From positions 45,895,697 to 45,959,696 of the forward strand of contig CM046858.1 of assembly GCA_025617745.1 (NCBI GenBank): 64,000 bases of DNA, read 5' to 3'. Position numbers and translations under genes: made by a program. The notes under the pieces were generated by a model. It saw only the letters and a list, made by a program, of their open reading frames with translations. It searched no databases and had not been told where the DNA came from. The stretch is from Heliocidaris erythrogramma (taxonomy: Eukaryota; Echinodermata; Echinoidea; Camarodonta; Echinometridae). This document shows, piece by piece, positions 1 to 10,699 of the stretch. Position 1 is the stretch's first letter; each line of letters opens with the position of its first letter.

Positions 1-1044
1 TCCAATATTGATTACATTGACAACTGAGATGATTAACTTTTTTTCCTAGGGCCACTTTGTTCAACTGTATTTCACTCATAAAATATCCCAATAATCATGA
101 TTTTGCTCGTATGCAGATAACCGTTGTTTTAACTGCAATGTACATTAAATGGAAACTCATCCACACAATATTTTCTTATCAATGAATACAAAGTCTAGTA
201 ACCATGACAACATTAAGACGGCATTAGTTTAAAACTGTCTGGAAGATATTTTAATGCACACTATACATATCTAGGAAGAATAGAACTCATAGAGTACCTA
301 GTATACTCAATACCAGTCAATTGAATTTATCTAAAACAAAAATCAAACAATGTTGGTATTAAACATCCCAACATTGTAAGAAATTACATGACATTGCAAA
401 AAAATTAATGAAGCAGAGTTCCTATCCATTGAAATCTATTCCTCTTTTCTGTTTTCAACATATTTAAAAAGGACTTGCTCATTCATGCTGCGCAATTTAC
501 AATATTAATAAAATACATGATTATCTAACTGAAGTTACAGGCCTCTATGTTCTAATTATCTTGTGAAAAAATTATTTCATAGAAAAACACAATCCGTTTG
601 CAAACACTCAATGTTTTTTTTAATTTACCAAGTCATATATTGGTTCCAATAGATAACAAAAATGATTAGTTTCTGTTTTGTTCGGTTTTGTTTTTTTAGA
701 AGAGCGAATTTACATTTTTTTCCTTCATTTTATGTTTGAATCTAACATGACCAATACAGGGAGCTAGTGGTAAAATACAATATGTATTATCATTATTATT
801 ATTATTATTAAAAGAAGAAGAAGATTATTCAAGTATGTTCATATTTTTACAACAGAAATAATATCTACATGATGAAGAGAGCTAGTGAAAGACTACATAA
901 CATCACACTACATAGTTTTGTCAGAAAATTGAAATGATATTGTTGAAATAATTACTTTTTTTAATAAAATGAGCATATCATACCATCTCTATACATATTA
1001 TTATGTCTCAAAGACAACCCTTGTCCACATGTCAGATGACAGAT
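1..1044. other. Non-coding AT-rich sequence
   Basis: No gene, exon or RNA is recognisable. The only simple sequence is an (ATT)n/(AAG)n run at about 789-823. This lies downstream of the LIM gene and may be intergenic. Confidence 0.6.
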
Positions 1045-1445
1045 ACTTCACTCATTAATATCCACACTTTGGGGGTTGGTAGGTGGATACTCCTTCAACT
1101 CATAAAACCAACACTTAGAGGGTTGGTAGGTGGACACTCATTCAAAATATAAACCAACAGTTTTGGATGGTAGGTGGATATTTTAATTATGAACTACCAC
1201 CAGTTTGGGGTAGGTAGGTGAATATTTTACTTATTAACTACAAAAAGTTTGAGGGTTGGTTGGTAGTTATTTTACCCATTAACTACCAACAGTTTTTGAG
1301 GGTTGGGACGTGGACGCTTTACTCATTAACTACCAACAATTAGGGGTTGGTAGATAGATACTTTACTCATTAACCTCCAACAGTTCTGGGCTAGTAGGTG
1401 GATATTTTACTCATTAACTACCAAGAAGTTTGGGGACGGTAACGG
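1045..1445. repeat. Degenerate minisatellite, about 60-bp unit
   Basis: About six to seven diverged units carry the recurring cores GGGTTGGTAGGTGGATA and TTTACTCATTAACTACCAA. Strong divergence between units indicates an old array. Confidence 0.8.
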
Positions 1446-2259
1446 TTGGGTAATATTATTTCACCATTATCTTTTCCTCTTCAGTTCTAGATATCCTTCT
1501 GTAGTTTGTCTGATTATCAATGCTTACTCTAGTTTTCCAGTATTTTCAAATGGATTTTGTGCAATAAGCATATCATTTTAAGATTTTATATCGTTCATTC
1601 TTCAATATTTGTACCTGCATTCGTGTATGTAAGCATAGTTTAAATCTACAGTCCCATGTACAGGATCTGAAGCACTACATATTTATAACAAATACCTTCC
1701 TTCAAGTACAAGAAAATCCTGATTCCTAAACAATTACTCATACTTATTGGCTTACAAAAGACACAGACGTGCATTTCATTATTATCAGAAAATATTACGT
1801 CTTTCTCCTGTCATCCAAAAGTATTATATGCTCAAAAGCTGTTGAAATCTAACCATATTTTGATAAACTTAACTAATTCATTATATTTGACTATGTCATC
1901 TTTTTTTTAAGTCTCATTCCAACTTCTTTCAAATTTATCTTATTGCTTCATGATAAACTATCTTTACCTGGAAGTTATACATGTATTCAACACTGTAATG
2001 CGTTGCATTGGTTGATAACATTATTTTACAACTTTCTAGCAGCAATATTGTTATGAGAGGGAATTATCTACATCAAATTTAGAAAAAAAATTATCAAGTA
2101 CATGAAAAGTATTGTAAAGAAGGTGATCTAGACTGAATTTCAAACTTGATGGCACATAGTGCAAATCCCACCATAAAAACAATTATCAATGCTTGCAGTA
2201 AAGCAGGGTTTGGCAATAACAAAAGTGTCAAAATGGTAACACTGACAGTGTAAATGAAC
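1446..2259. other. Non-coding sequence
   Basis: I see no exon, RNA gene or clear repeat here. Confidence 0.5.
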
Positions 2260-2510
2260 ACCCAAAGGCCCATATTCACAAATGAATGGTGTAAATGAAC
2301 ACCCAAAGGCCCATATTCACAAAAGAGGTTTATTTCAAACCATGGTTTAAACCTCCATGAGCGTAGTACGCTCATGTCCTCTTGTCCTATGGGCAGACTG
2401 TAATGCGTTTATATAGGCTTATTTACGCTTAATAGTATGTCCATGGCGGTGGTTTAAACCATGATTTTAGACCATGGTTTCAAATAAACCTCCTTCGTGA
2501 ATTCGGCCAA
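2260..2510. mobile_element. MITE with inverted ends, preceded by a 41-bp duplication
   Basis: A left arm at about 2307-2352 (GGCCCATATTCACAAAAGAGG outwards) is inversely repeated at about 2452-2510, which read in reverse begins TTGGCCGAATTCACGAAGG. Both arms share GGTTTATTT.AAACCATGG. The left edge is doubled: a segment beginning GTGTAAATGAACACCC occurs at about 2251 and 2290. This TIR type is common in marine invertebrate genomes; superfamily not assigned. Confidence 0.65.
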
Positions 2511-4182
2511 AAGAAGATCTGATTTGTCAGAACAGACAGCCTTGGATTACATGAGTTTATCTTGCTTTCTAATAAATCATACAATAAAGTTATATACAAC
2601 CATATTCATGGAAATTATGCTCTGATTTATATTTAACAGTCAAATAAACACTTACATAAAACTCTGATTTGGTATACCACAGTTTTGAAGAATTTAACAA
2701 GTTTATGAAAAAGGTAAGTCTTGCAAAGCACTTAGAGAATATCATAGATGTATAAGCCGAGATATAAATCCAAAATATTATCATTATTATTTCATGACTA
2801 CTTTTACAATAATCATTCAGATTTGAAAGGACAAAATATATGCTTAATAAAATGCCTGCAACATCTTATTCAGTATAAGAGATTGAGGCAAGGCATTGTG
2901 AAAGAAACATTCAGTTCATTATATCTAATATTTCTTGATATAATGAGTTACATTTTATCAATCATCTATACATACAAAATAATGCTCATTTACAGAGTGT
3001 CAGTAATCAACATTATTAGCTGACAATAAACATTTTTTTTCTCATAAATACAGAAGACTAGTTATCTAAAATAACAGTTTTGCACTTCACAATCAAAACA
3101 AAAAGATAAGTCATAAATGTAAGCATACTAACATGAAATAAATTGCAACACTTAATTAGCAATAGCCATAAATTAATTGAAATGTACATTTCCTTCATTC
3201 AAAGTACACTATTAACAAAATTACTTCATTTGTTAGCTATATACTTTCAGAATACATGATTTGTTCTCTAATGCATATCTTTTGTAGCTTATACTGAATG
3301 AACATCAATATCATTCCTCATTAATGCTCAGTCATCATTACCTGTTGCAATTTCAAACAAACTTCCATCATCAAATATTTCTTAGGTACTATATCTTTAA
3401 TGAGTACCTTTATCTGTTATTACTACTAATACAAATACAACCCTCTACTAAATAGTACTAATATTGACAAAATGTCAAACAAGACAGTACTGCCAAGGCC
3501 TTTGTTTTATTTTTTTTTTTCAAATTGCTTTCTCTCTTACATAACAGCCACAGAAGTTGAATTTAATTAAATAATGAATAAGTTAATCTGAAATTAAATT
3601 ATTTCATTTTGTCCATCAAAAATAAGATACAGAAGCAAGAGTCTTCAAACAATAACCACAAAAAGATCAAGTTCAATAGTACTATAGATGGTTTCGATAT
3701 ACATATCTGTTGTTCTGCTAGTTTATCATTCCTAACATAAATAATAATAATAATGTATTTTTATATTTCATGAAGAAAAAGAATTCAGAAAGCATGCATA
3801 CAATTCAGCACTTTTTGAAAAGAGATTTCGATTCAACAATCATTCTTCACTAACTCCAACCCTTAGTTTACTCTCATCTAACTTCATTTTTTTCAATATG
3901 AATTTTTCAAAAATCTGAAATTGACTGGGAAACACATTGTCTGTGTAGAAGCATAATGCTCAACAAGGGCAATATTAATTGATACACCCAATAAGTAGGG
4001 TAAGCCAATATTATTATTTTTATCTTTCCATAAGGCAAAGGCCTATTGTGTAGACATCAAAAACAGGTTTGGTGTGCCTATGGTTTTCTGTAGTATTGGG
4101 TTATGCTTACAATTCACATCAGGCTTTCTGAACTGAGCAATTATGATGTTGTACAAATAATTCATATGTTTGTGAGTGTATT
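2511..4182. other. Non-coding sequence, possible 3' UTR
   Basis: No coding similarity was found on either strand. Some of it may be 3' UTR of the LIM transcript, which ends its coding part at 4610 on the minus strand. This could not be delimited from sequence. Confidence 0.4.
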
Positions 4183-4308
4183 TGTGAATATACACTGCAT
4201 GAATGTTAAGTCACGTTTAGATAATGAACAATACTTGTCGAGTTCATTATCCATTTCATTGCGACTTAACTGATTGCAGTGAATACGATTAACCCTAACC
4301 CTAACCCT
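4183..4308. repeat. Imperfect hairpin abutting an interstitial telomeric repeat
   Basis: Arms at about 4184-4229 and 4241-4288 are imperfect inverted repeats: CACTGCA and GTTAAGTC on one side, GACTTAAC and TGCAGTG on the other. The right arm is followed at once by three CCCTAA-type telomere units at 4289-4308. Confidence 0.7.
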
Positions 4309-4609
4309 ACAACGGGTGTACAATATGAATATAAAGTCACTACCAGCCCCACCCCCAGTCAGAGAGGAGCTTAAAATAGCCCAGTACAGGAAGGGTTACT
4401 CTTCCAAGGGTCCATATTAATATCATCCATTTCTGTTCAATTCTGCTTTGAAGTATAGTACGAAGAATATCATATGAAGAGAAATTGCAGAAATGATAAA
4501 CTAGCAAGATTGTTATGATCTATGTACTATATGATATGGGTGGGGCTAAGGGAAAGGATGGATGGGATGGGACTAGGATTGGTTGGTGGGGTTGGGAAAT
4601 CATCCTTGT

Positions 4610-4758
4610 TTAGCCTTGTGCACAGTTTGGGCAAATGATATCCTCCCCTTCTGTCACAAAGCACTCATTCACCAGAGAGACTTGACAGCGTTTGCAGTTG
4701 AAGCATTTGTTGTGCCAATTCCTCTGTTCAAAGCACACATATTTGGTCCCTCCTTGAC
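4610..4758 (-). CDS. Lmpt/FHL-like: Terminal LIM-domain exon (LIM5) with stop codon
   Basis: The 149-nt coding part of the last exon enters in phase 1 after acceptor CTTTTTCAG. It reads GQGGTKYVCFEQRNWHNKC and ends CPNCAQG followed by TAA at 4610-4612. FHL and limpet proteins end with the same architecture: GGTKYISFE-type start, NDCF zinc finger, EGEDIICPDC, then a very short tail. All LIM5 ligands are present with normal spacing, so the protein ends a few residues after the last zinc ligand. The transcript continues towards lower coordinates. No poly(A) signal could be assigned among many TTTATT occurrences (AATAAA on the minus strand). Confidence 0.88.
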
Positions 4759-5102
4759 CTGAAAAAGGTAAGATGAATATATGTTTATTTGACTAAAGAA
4801 ATAACTTTCATTGAAATGATGATATAACTCATGTTAAACAAGATGAATGCGACTGCGTCTCCTATATGGCCTCCTATATGCTTCCGCCTATATTCAGTTG
4901 ATGGCTCAAACTGTTCTTGAAATATTGTGATAACCAGAATAAAAGCCTCTAATTACATGTTAATTGACCTGTTTGACATTTGACCTTACACCTTATAACC
5001 CAAAATTCGGATCACTTTATATCCGCCTAGTCATAAATACTATACAGTCGAGATATGGTGATAACAAAGGTAAATAAACATAAATTTCACATACACCAAT
5101 AC

Positions 5103-6000
5103 GGCTTTTGCTAAACAGTCGGGTAACGTCGCGTCGCGGTGGTAGAAATTTTCGAACATTTTTCAGGAAGGTGTCTTCAAGGGGACAAATTGAAAAAGAG
5201 TCCATGTCAGTATGATTTTTCCCGTTTTCAGGCTAAAAACGACAAACAAGGGAATAAAGAAAACAATAGAAGGATAATGCAAAGAAAAACGTGAACTATA
5301 AAGAGAATAGAAGGGTAGGAAGGATGGAAGAAAATATGATGAAAGGAAACAAAGAATACAACAAAAGGAATGTTGGAAAGTAAAAATAAGTGGATAAAAA
5401 CAAAGAAAGATAGAGACATAAATGATATAAGGATAAAGATATTAAGAGTAACATAAGGAAAGATAGAAGAGAAGATGATAATTTGAATAAAGGAATAACA
5501 TAACGAAGGAAAAGATGAAACGAAAACAAAATGATAGGATAAAAGCAAAGAATGTTTTAAGGAAAGTAAGTAAAGATGGGAAGCAGAAAATGATTTTAAA
5601 AAGAATAATATGAAAGATAGCGAGAGAAATGATAGGATAAAAAAAATTTAACTTATATAAAGAAAGACAGAGAGAGAAAATTTTTTAGGGTTAGGGTTAG
5701 GGTTTTTATCCACTTATTTTTACTTTCCAACATTCCTTTTGTTGTATTCTTTGTTTCCTTTCATCATATTTTCTTCCATCCTTCCTACCCTTCTATTCTC
5801 TTTATAGTTCACGTTTTTCTTTGCATTATCCTTCTATTGTTTTCTTTATTCCCTTGTTTGTCGTTTTTAGCCTGAAAACGGGAAAAATCATACTGACATG
5901 GACTCTTTTTCAATTTGTCCCCTTGAAGACACCTTCCTGAAAAATGTTCGAAAATTTCTACCACCGCGACGCGACGTTACCCGACTGTTTAGCAAAAGCC
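5103..6000. mobile_element. Long-TIR transposon (Mutator-like or foldback), non-autonomous
   Basis: Arms 5103-5401 and 5702-6000 (299 bp each) are inverted repeats; every segment I compared was identical. They flank a 300-bp purine-rich spacer. The element is bounded by a perfect 9-bp target duplication, CACCAATAC, at 5094-5102 and 6001-6009. Very long TIRs with a 9-bp duplication are typical of Mutator-like elements and some foldback elements. There is no transposase; ORFs in the arms are incidental. Three TTAGGG units (5685-5702) sit at the spacer-right arm junction. Confidence 0.88.
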
Positions 6001-6077
6001 CACCAATACACCTTTGACCTACAAGACCAAAAATCTAATCAGTTTGTCTCACTATGGTGATGCATCCTAGTTCCAAG

Positions 6078-6867
6078 TAGGGGTGGGAATTTCGGGTATT
6101 TTAATTTTCGGGAACCCGTCCTAATTTTCGGGCGGGACCCGGTTACCCGAAAATCAGTAAACAAATTTTTAACCCCTAAAACGTATATAAAGTGGACAAA
6201 AAGTCTACGACTCATGGTTTCCTATAGCCGTGAAAAAAAACATGACATGATTTTAAACACATGGGACTCATTACAGTTATTTTCTTGAAGGGATACGCCA
6301 CCAGGCAGCTGTGGGGAAAGAAAGAATCGTGTAAGCCTCATTCACTCGTACACAAAGTTTGTGCGTTGAACGCGTCCGTCGGACTACTGGGATTAAATTT
6401 CGGACTGCACGAAGCCGACCGAATCTCGCACGAGAGCTCGAGCTCAGGCGGAGCATGCATGTTGTGCGGCGACCAGTCTATCCGGAGTTTGCGCCCTGCG
6501 GGGCAACGGCATAACGCGGGGTAATGATCACTGCGCCCTCTCGCGGAATAAAAACGTCAACAATCTGCAGTTGAGTATCCCTTTAAGAGTAAGAATTGTC
6601 ATTAAAATGTCAACAAAATGAGTTCAAATACATCATTAGACAAGTACTACATGTGGTAATCAACAGTAAAATAAATAATAGATTCAAATCCTTACAAGAA
6701 TGATAGAATTTAATTCCAAGTTTTCGACTTTCAAAGATTGCTTTACTGCTTTTGGTTTCTGAAGAAGTAAAAAACTAACTATATGGTATTTGAACTCAGA
6801 GGGCGCTGGACCACTATAAATCTCAAGACTGTGAGACCCGAATTCCCGGATTTTAGTCCCAGCCCTA
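6078..6867. mobile_element. Non-autonomous hAT-like element
   Basis: The ends are TAGGGGTGGGAATTTCGGGT on the left and, read inward from the right, TAGGGCTGGGA with a nearby GGGAATTCGGGT. The 8-bp duplication GTTCCAAG lies at 6070-6077 and 6868-6875 and fits the hAT pattern nTnnnnAn. The 790-bp interior has no transposase. Removing it restores continuity of the surrounding repeat as seen in the copy near 9,530. Confidence 0.85.
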
Positions 6868-6886
6868 GTTCCAAGTTTGAAGTTAA

Positions 6887-6958
6887 CCCATTGTGTACGG
6901 GAGCCGGATGGTTCCTGTATTGAACCTATGGGAATAATATAATTCACTAGTCAATGGG
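6887..6958. mobile_element. 72-bp piggyBac-like mini-element
   Basis: CCCATTG at the left and CAATGGG at the right form the termini. They are flanked by TTAA at 6883-6886 and 6959-6962. TTAA duplication and CCC..GGG ends are piggyBac hallmarks. The related repeat near 9,545 reads straight through with a single TTAA, supporting insertion. Confidence 0.72.
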
Positions 6959-7618
6959 TTAATGGATCAAATGGTTCTTGAGATATCACGTTAACAAGGC
7001 CAAAACCTGCAATTTCAGAATTGACCTGTATGACCTTTGACCTTTGACCTACATACCCCAAAATCTAATTAGATCGTCTTCCTATGGTGATACATGCTAG
7101 CACCAAGTTTGAAGTTCATACCTCAAATGGTTGAGTTATCGCGAGAATGAGGCTAACTCCTACAATTTCAGAAAATGACCACTGTGATCTTTGACCTACG
7201 TACCCCAAAATCTAATCAGAATGTCTTTCTATGGTGATACATACTAGCACCAAGTTTGAAGTTGATACCTCATGTGGTTTTGAGTTAGCGCAAGAACGAG
7301 AAAGCGGGACAGACAGACAGACGACCCGAAAACATAATGCCTTCGGCACCACCTTTGGTGGGAGGAGGCATAAATACAGGATGTACATGAAAATTGATAC
7401 TTTTTTCCTCTTCTTGAAGTAATTTTATTGGACTGTATAAATGGATTTACATGCTATATCAATGTAATCACATGTTATGTTACATCAAAAGTATAAACAA
7501 CTTTTAGTTGTTTTATTCCTAATTATGACAATTTAAAAAAAGGGACCCTGTCCTGGATTTTAAGTGTACCTGAACTATAACCCTAATTAAAACCTGACTA
7601 ATAGAGAAATCAACTTAC

Positions 7619-7805
7619 CAACAATGGGCTGCTTGCATTCAGAGCATTTCCTTGCATACCTCTCTCCAAAGCAGTCAGCGCACAGTCTCTTGTCATCCCT
7701 CACAGTGAAGCGAGTATTATAAAGAGACTTGCCACACTCTGCACAACCAAAACATTCTCTATGCCATGGCTCATTCTTATACTGCAATCCACCGGTAGAG
7801 ATGAT
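7619..7805 (-). CDS. Lmpt/FHL-like: LIM-domain exon (LIM4 body and start of LIM5)
   Basis: This 187-nt exon (phase 0 in, phase 1 out) has acceptor TGCCATAG and donor GTTG|GTAAGT. It reads IISTGGLQYKNEPWHRECF, nearly identical to the ITSGGVTYKNEPWHRECF-type signature of FHL and limpet LIM4. Zinc ligands H, C, C-x2-C and C-x2-C are in canonical positions, and CSEC opens LIM5. Length and phases match the LIM2 exon, consistent with ancestral exon duplication. The preceding intron, 940 bp, is the shortest in the window. Confidence 0.9.
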
Positions 7806-8745
7806 CTATGGCAATCAATACAAAGTAAATAATAAAAACAATTTCATACTAAATCAACAAAGAATTGGGCATGTAATAATGGTGATGTTACTGAGCACAT
7901 TATAATCACTCTGTATCTGTGCTGCCACAGAAAGGGGCTTAATCATTCTAAGGAATTTCTTCCCATTACATATATCATTTTACCATACCTGGGAACATGG
8001 TGACAAATGCAGTAATTTATCAATGTCTTGACACAGGACATTAGTGTTCAACTATTCATCTAAGACTTGAACTTTCAACCTACACATCAAAGGTCAAGGA
8101 AAGGAACCACTATACCATAACTCCCATCACACAATCTCCCTCATCTAATCAGTGTAATTAAGGTATATTACCCTGTGGTAGATATTTAGATTTTTCTTAT
8201 TTGTATTTCCAATTGATAGAGAATTATCTTGCACTTAGTCTTCAAACTGCCGAGTCGGTCAGATTGACAGATCTGTATTCATTCAGTACATATGAGAAAC
8301 TTCAGATGAATTGAAGGGAAATACAATATAAACTTGATCAAAATCTCCAACTAACACAGTCAAGCTGAAATACTACCACTCCAATTAAAAACAGTTCCTT
8401 AACCTTTGACGGATGAAACATTTCAGGAAGTGTCTTTGGGTCATTTGATATTAACCTTATTTAATGCAATTGTATTTTAACTGTGCTGAATAATAATGTT
8501 GATGAGCATTAATTGTCTTTCTTCACTATGTTCCTAATTCTCTTTACTCCTTGCATAGGGACTTGATATAATATGCAATTTAACGTCATTTAAATATGAT
8601 TATATTATCGATTAGTCTCATCATACTGCATCATCATTACCAAGCCTCAATTACTTTATCTCTTGCATAGGAGTGTAAGTGTGAGAAAATGGGCATGATC
8701 ATGTACATGTGATTATGAAAAAAGATGAAGAGCTAGTGGCCTTAC

Positions 8746-8915
8746 CTTTCCACAACCAGCACACTTGGTACCAAAGGTCTCCTCATAACATGCACTGCAA
8801 TAAATGTTGTCCTCCTTAGGTACAAAGCTACCTCCTCCAATATGCTTATCACAAACCTTGCATCTGAAACACTTGTCATGCCATTCTTTGCCCTGGAATC
8901 CAAGACGTTTCATTC
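8746..8915 (-). CDS. Lmpt/FHL-like: LIM-domain exon (LIM3 body and start of LIM4)
   Basis: This 170-nt exon (phase 1 in, phase 0 out) has acceptor CTCTACCAG and donor AAAG|GTAAGG. Joining to the previous exon creates a Gly codon, then MKRLGFQGKEWHDKC. The ligand series H12, C15, C18, C21 and the later CSAC pair has canonical LIM spacing. The segment SFVPKEDNIYCSACYEE is characteristic of the third LIM of FHL/limpet proteins. The exon ends CAGCGK, opening LIM4. It sits 16.1 kb from the previous exon, across the repeat-filled intron. Exons of this family usually keep this length. Confidence 0.9.
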
Positions 8916-9244
8916 CTGGTAGAGTTATAAAAGTAACAAGTAAACAACTTTTCAGGAAGTACTTTATCAAGTTTTGTTTAACATATCCACAAAACTAAGG
9001 AGAAGTGAAGAACTGTCCATGTATATGTACTTAAATTATATTCAAGTTCAAGTTTCAAGTTCCACATTAAACTTCTTTCAACTACTGTAATGAAGCAATC
9101 AGAAACAGACAATAGGGAGAATACTAAAACAATATAAAATATATAATGTAAAACAAATCATGTTATTCAATAAACCAACCTGGATAGGGTGAGAATAGGG
9201 AAGGAGGGAGTGGGAGGTTCTGGGAGCTTTATTATGTCATATAG

Positions 9245-9800
9245 ATCACAAGATGAATGCCTCCGCCTAAATTCAGTTATGTTCATGGCTCGAACTTGAA
9301 ATATTGTGATAACCAGAATAAAAATCCTACAATTACATGTTAATTGATTGTTTTACCTTTGACCATTGCAAAAGTCTGAACACTTTGTCGCCTCCTAGTC
9401 ATGCAAACAAAATAGTTGAGATATGTTGATAAAAAAACATTTTATGCATATTGACCTCTATGACCTTAGACCTTTGACCTGCGTAAACAAAAATCTAATC
9501 AGTTCGTCTCACTATAGTGATGCATACTAGTACCAAGTTGAAGTTAATGGCTTAAATTGTTCAAGAGATATTGCAATAACGATGCTTAAAACCTGAAATT
9601 TCATGGTAAATTACCTCTTTGACCTTTGACCTTTAAGATAATTACCCTAAAAATCCAATCAGATCGTCTTCCTATGTGATACATGCTAGCACCAAGTTCG
9701 AAGTTCATACCTCAAATGGTCCTTGAAATATTGTGTTAAGGAGAAAGCGGGACGGACTGACGGTTGGACAACCGAAAACATGGGTGGAAGGAGAAAGTTG
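9245..9800 (+). repeat. Dispersed repeat copy 2 (TGACCTTTGACC family)
   Basis: Same family and orientation as 4836-7375 but without the three insertions, so it serves as an empty-site reference. It contains several TGACCTTTGACC-type motifs and ends near GGGACGGACTGACGG. It lies in the 16-kb LIM intron. Confidence 0.82.
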
Positions 9801-10482
9801 TAGCATATTACTACTGGGGCAATACTAAAGCAATATATAATAAATCCTCTTTCTGAAAAGTAACCATCAAAAACGTGATTCTATGTTATCCTTACACTCT
9901 CCCATTGTCACAGAGAGCACACAATAATACAAGTTTAATCCAAGAGATTTTAAAGTAATCTCATACCATTCATTCAAATGTATGAAAGTCAATACAATCA
10001 AATTAGCAGCCAAATATCATTCAATAACTCAAATACTTGCTTTTCTTTACCTGCAATATGACATGAATGTTTTTATGCATGTAATAAGAGACGGTATTGT
10101 ATTCTTTTTATTTCACTAAGTGCTTCAAAGTGAATGAGTAAGAAGCAGTGTTGAGGTGAATTGGTTGCATGTAATGAGGAATATGAGTGACTCAATGTCA
10201 CATGGTACTCATACTAATGAATTGTATTGGACCCTGAATTATTTTTAAATGATGCTCAAAAAGGTTTAATATGAGAGTTTGTGAATTGATCAGATTAAAT
10301 GAAACATGAAAGAAAAAGAAAAAGAAAAAAGAAAAAAAGAAATTGAATGATCTGTCCTTATCACTGGTAAGTTTCAGTCACTTGTCCCAAATAAGAATGT
10401 ATGCATCATTTATTCAGAATCCTCCAGACAGCCCTGCTTTGATGCTTGTAGAAACTAAGCTTTAAAGCCCATTCAGTTTGGG

Positions 10483-10492
<10 letters not shown>

Positions 10493-10521
<29 letters not shown>

Positions 10522-10692
10522 TTCTAAATCCTATGGAACGGGGAATCGTAACAAAGCGGTTTATTTCGTCATAATAGAAATTAGGTATTGAGGTGAATTC
10601 GAATGTACGTTAAGGCGAATTTGAACAATAGGCCTTGATAAAGGGAATTCGCCTTTACGGCGGATCTAGTATGATATATATATATATATACA
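10493..10692. repeat. (TA)n-flanked insert
   Basis: TA dinucleotide runs at about 10493-10519 and 10674-10690 flank a unique stretch rich in GAATTCG. It could be an insert into a TA microsatellite; no TIR was confirmed. Confidence 0.5.
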
Positions 10693-10699
10693 CAGAAAA

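Larger units (their letters stand above)
4836..7375 (+). repeat. Dispersed repeat copy 1 (TGACCTTTGACC family), carrying three insertions
   Basis: Blocks such as CAAAATCTAATCAGATCGTC, GTGATACATGCTAGCACC and AAGTTTGAAGTTCATACC recur within this repeat and again in the copy at 9245-9800, same orientation. The repeat ends with a GACAGACAGACAGACG run. Its own sequence is interrupted by elements at 5103-6000, 6078-6867 and 6887-6958. It lies in the last intron of the LIM gene. Confidence 0.85.

Noticed and set aside
5017-5548. ORFs in the left arm of the long inverted repeat
   Set aside because: Low-complexity Phe/Ser/Leu strings from purine-rich DNA; no transposase similarity.
6261-6524. 87-codon ORF inside the hAT-like element
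   Set aside because: No hAT transposase or BED/dimerisation motif; the element is non-autonomous.
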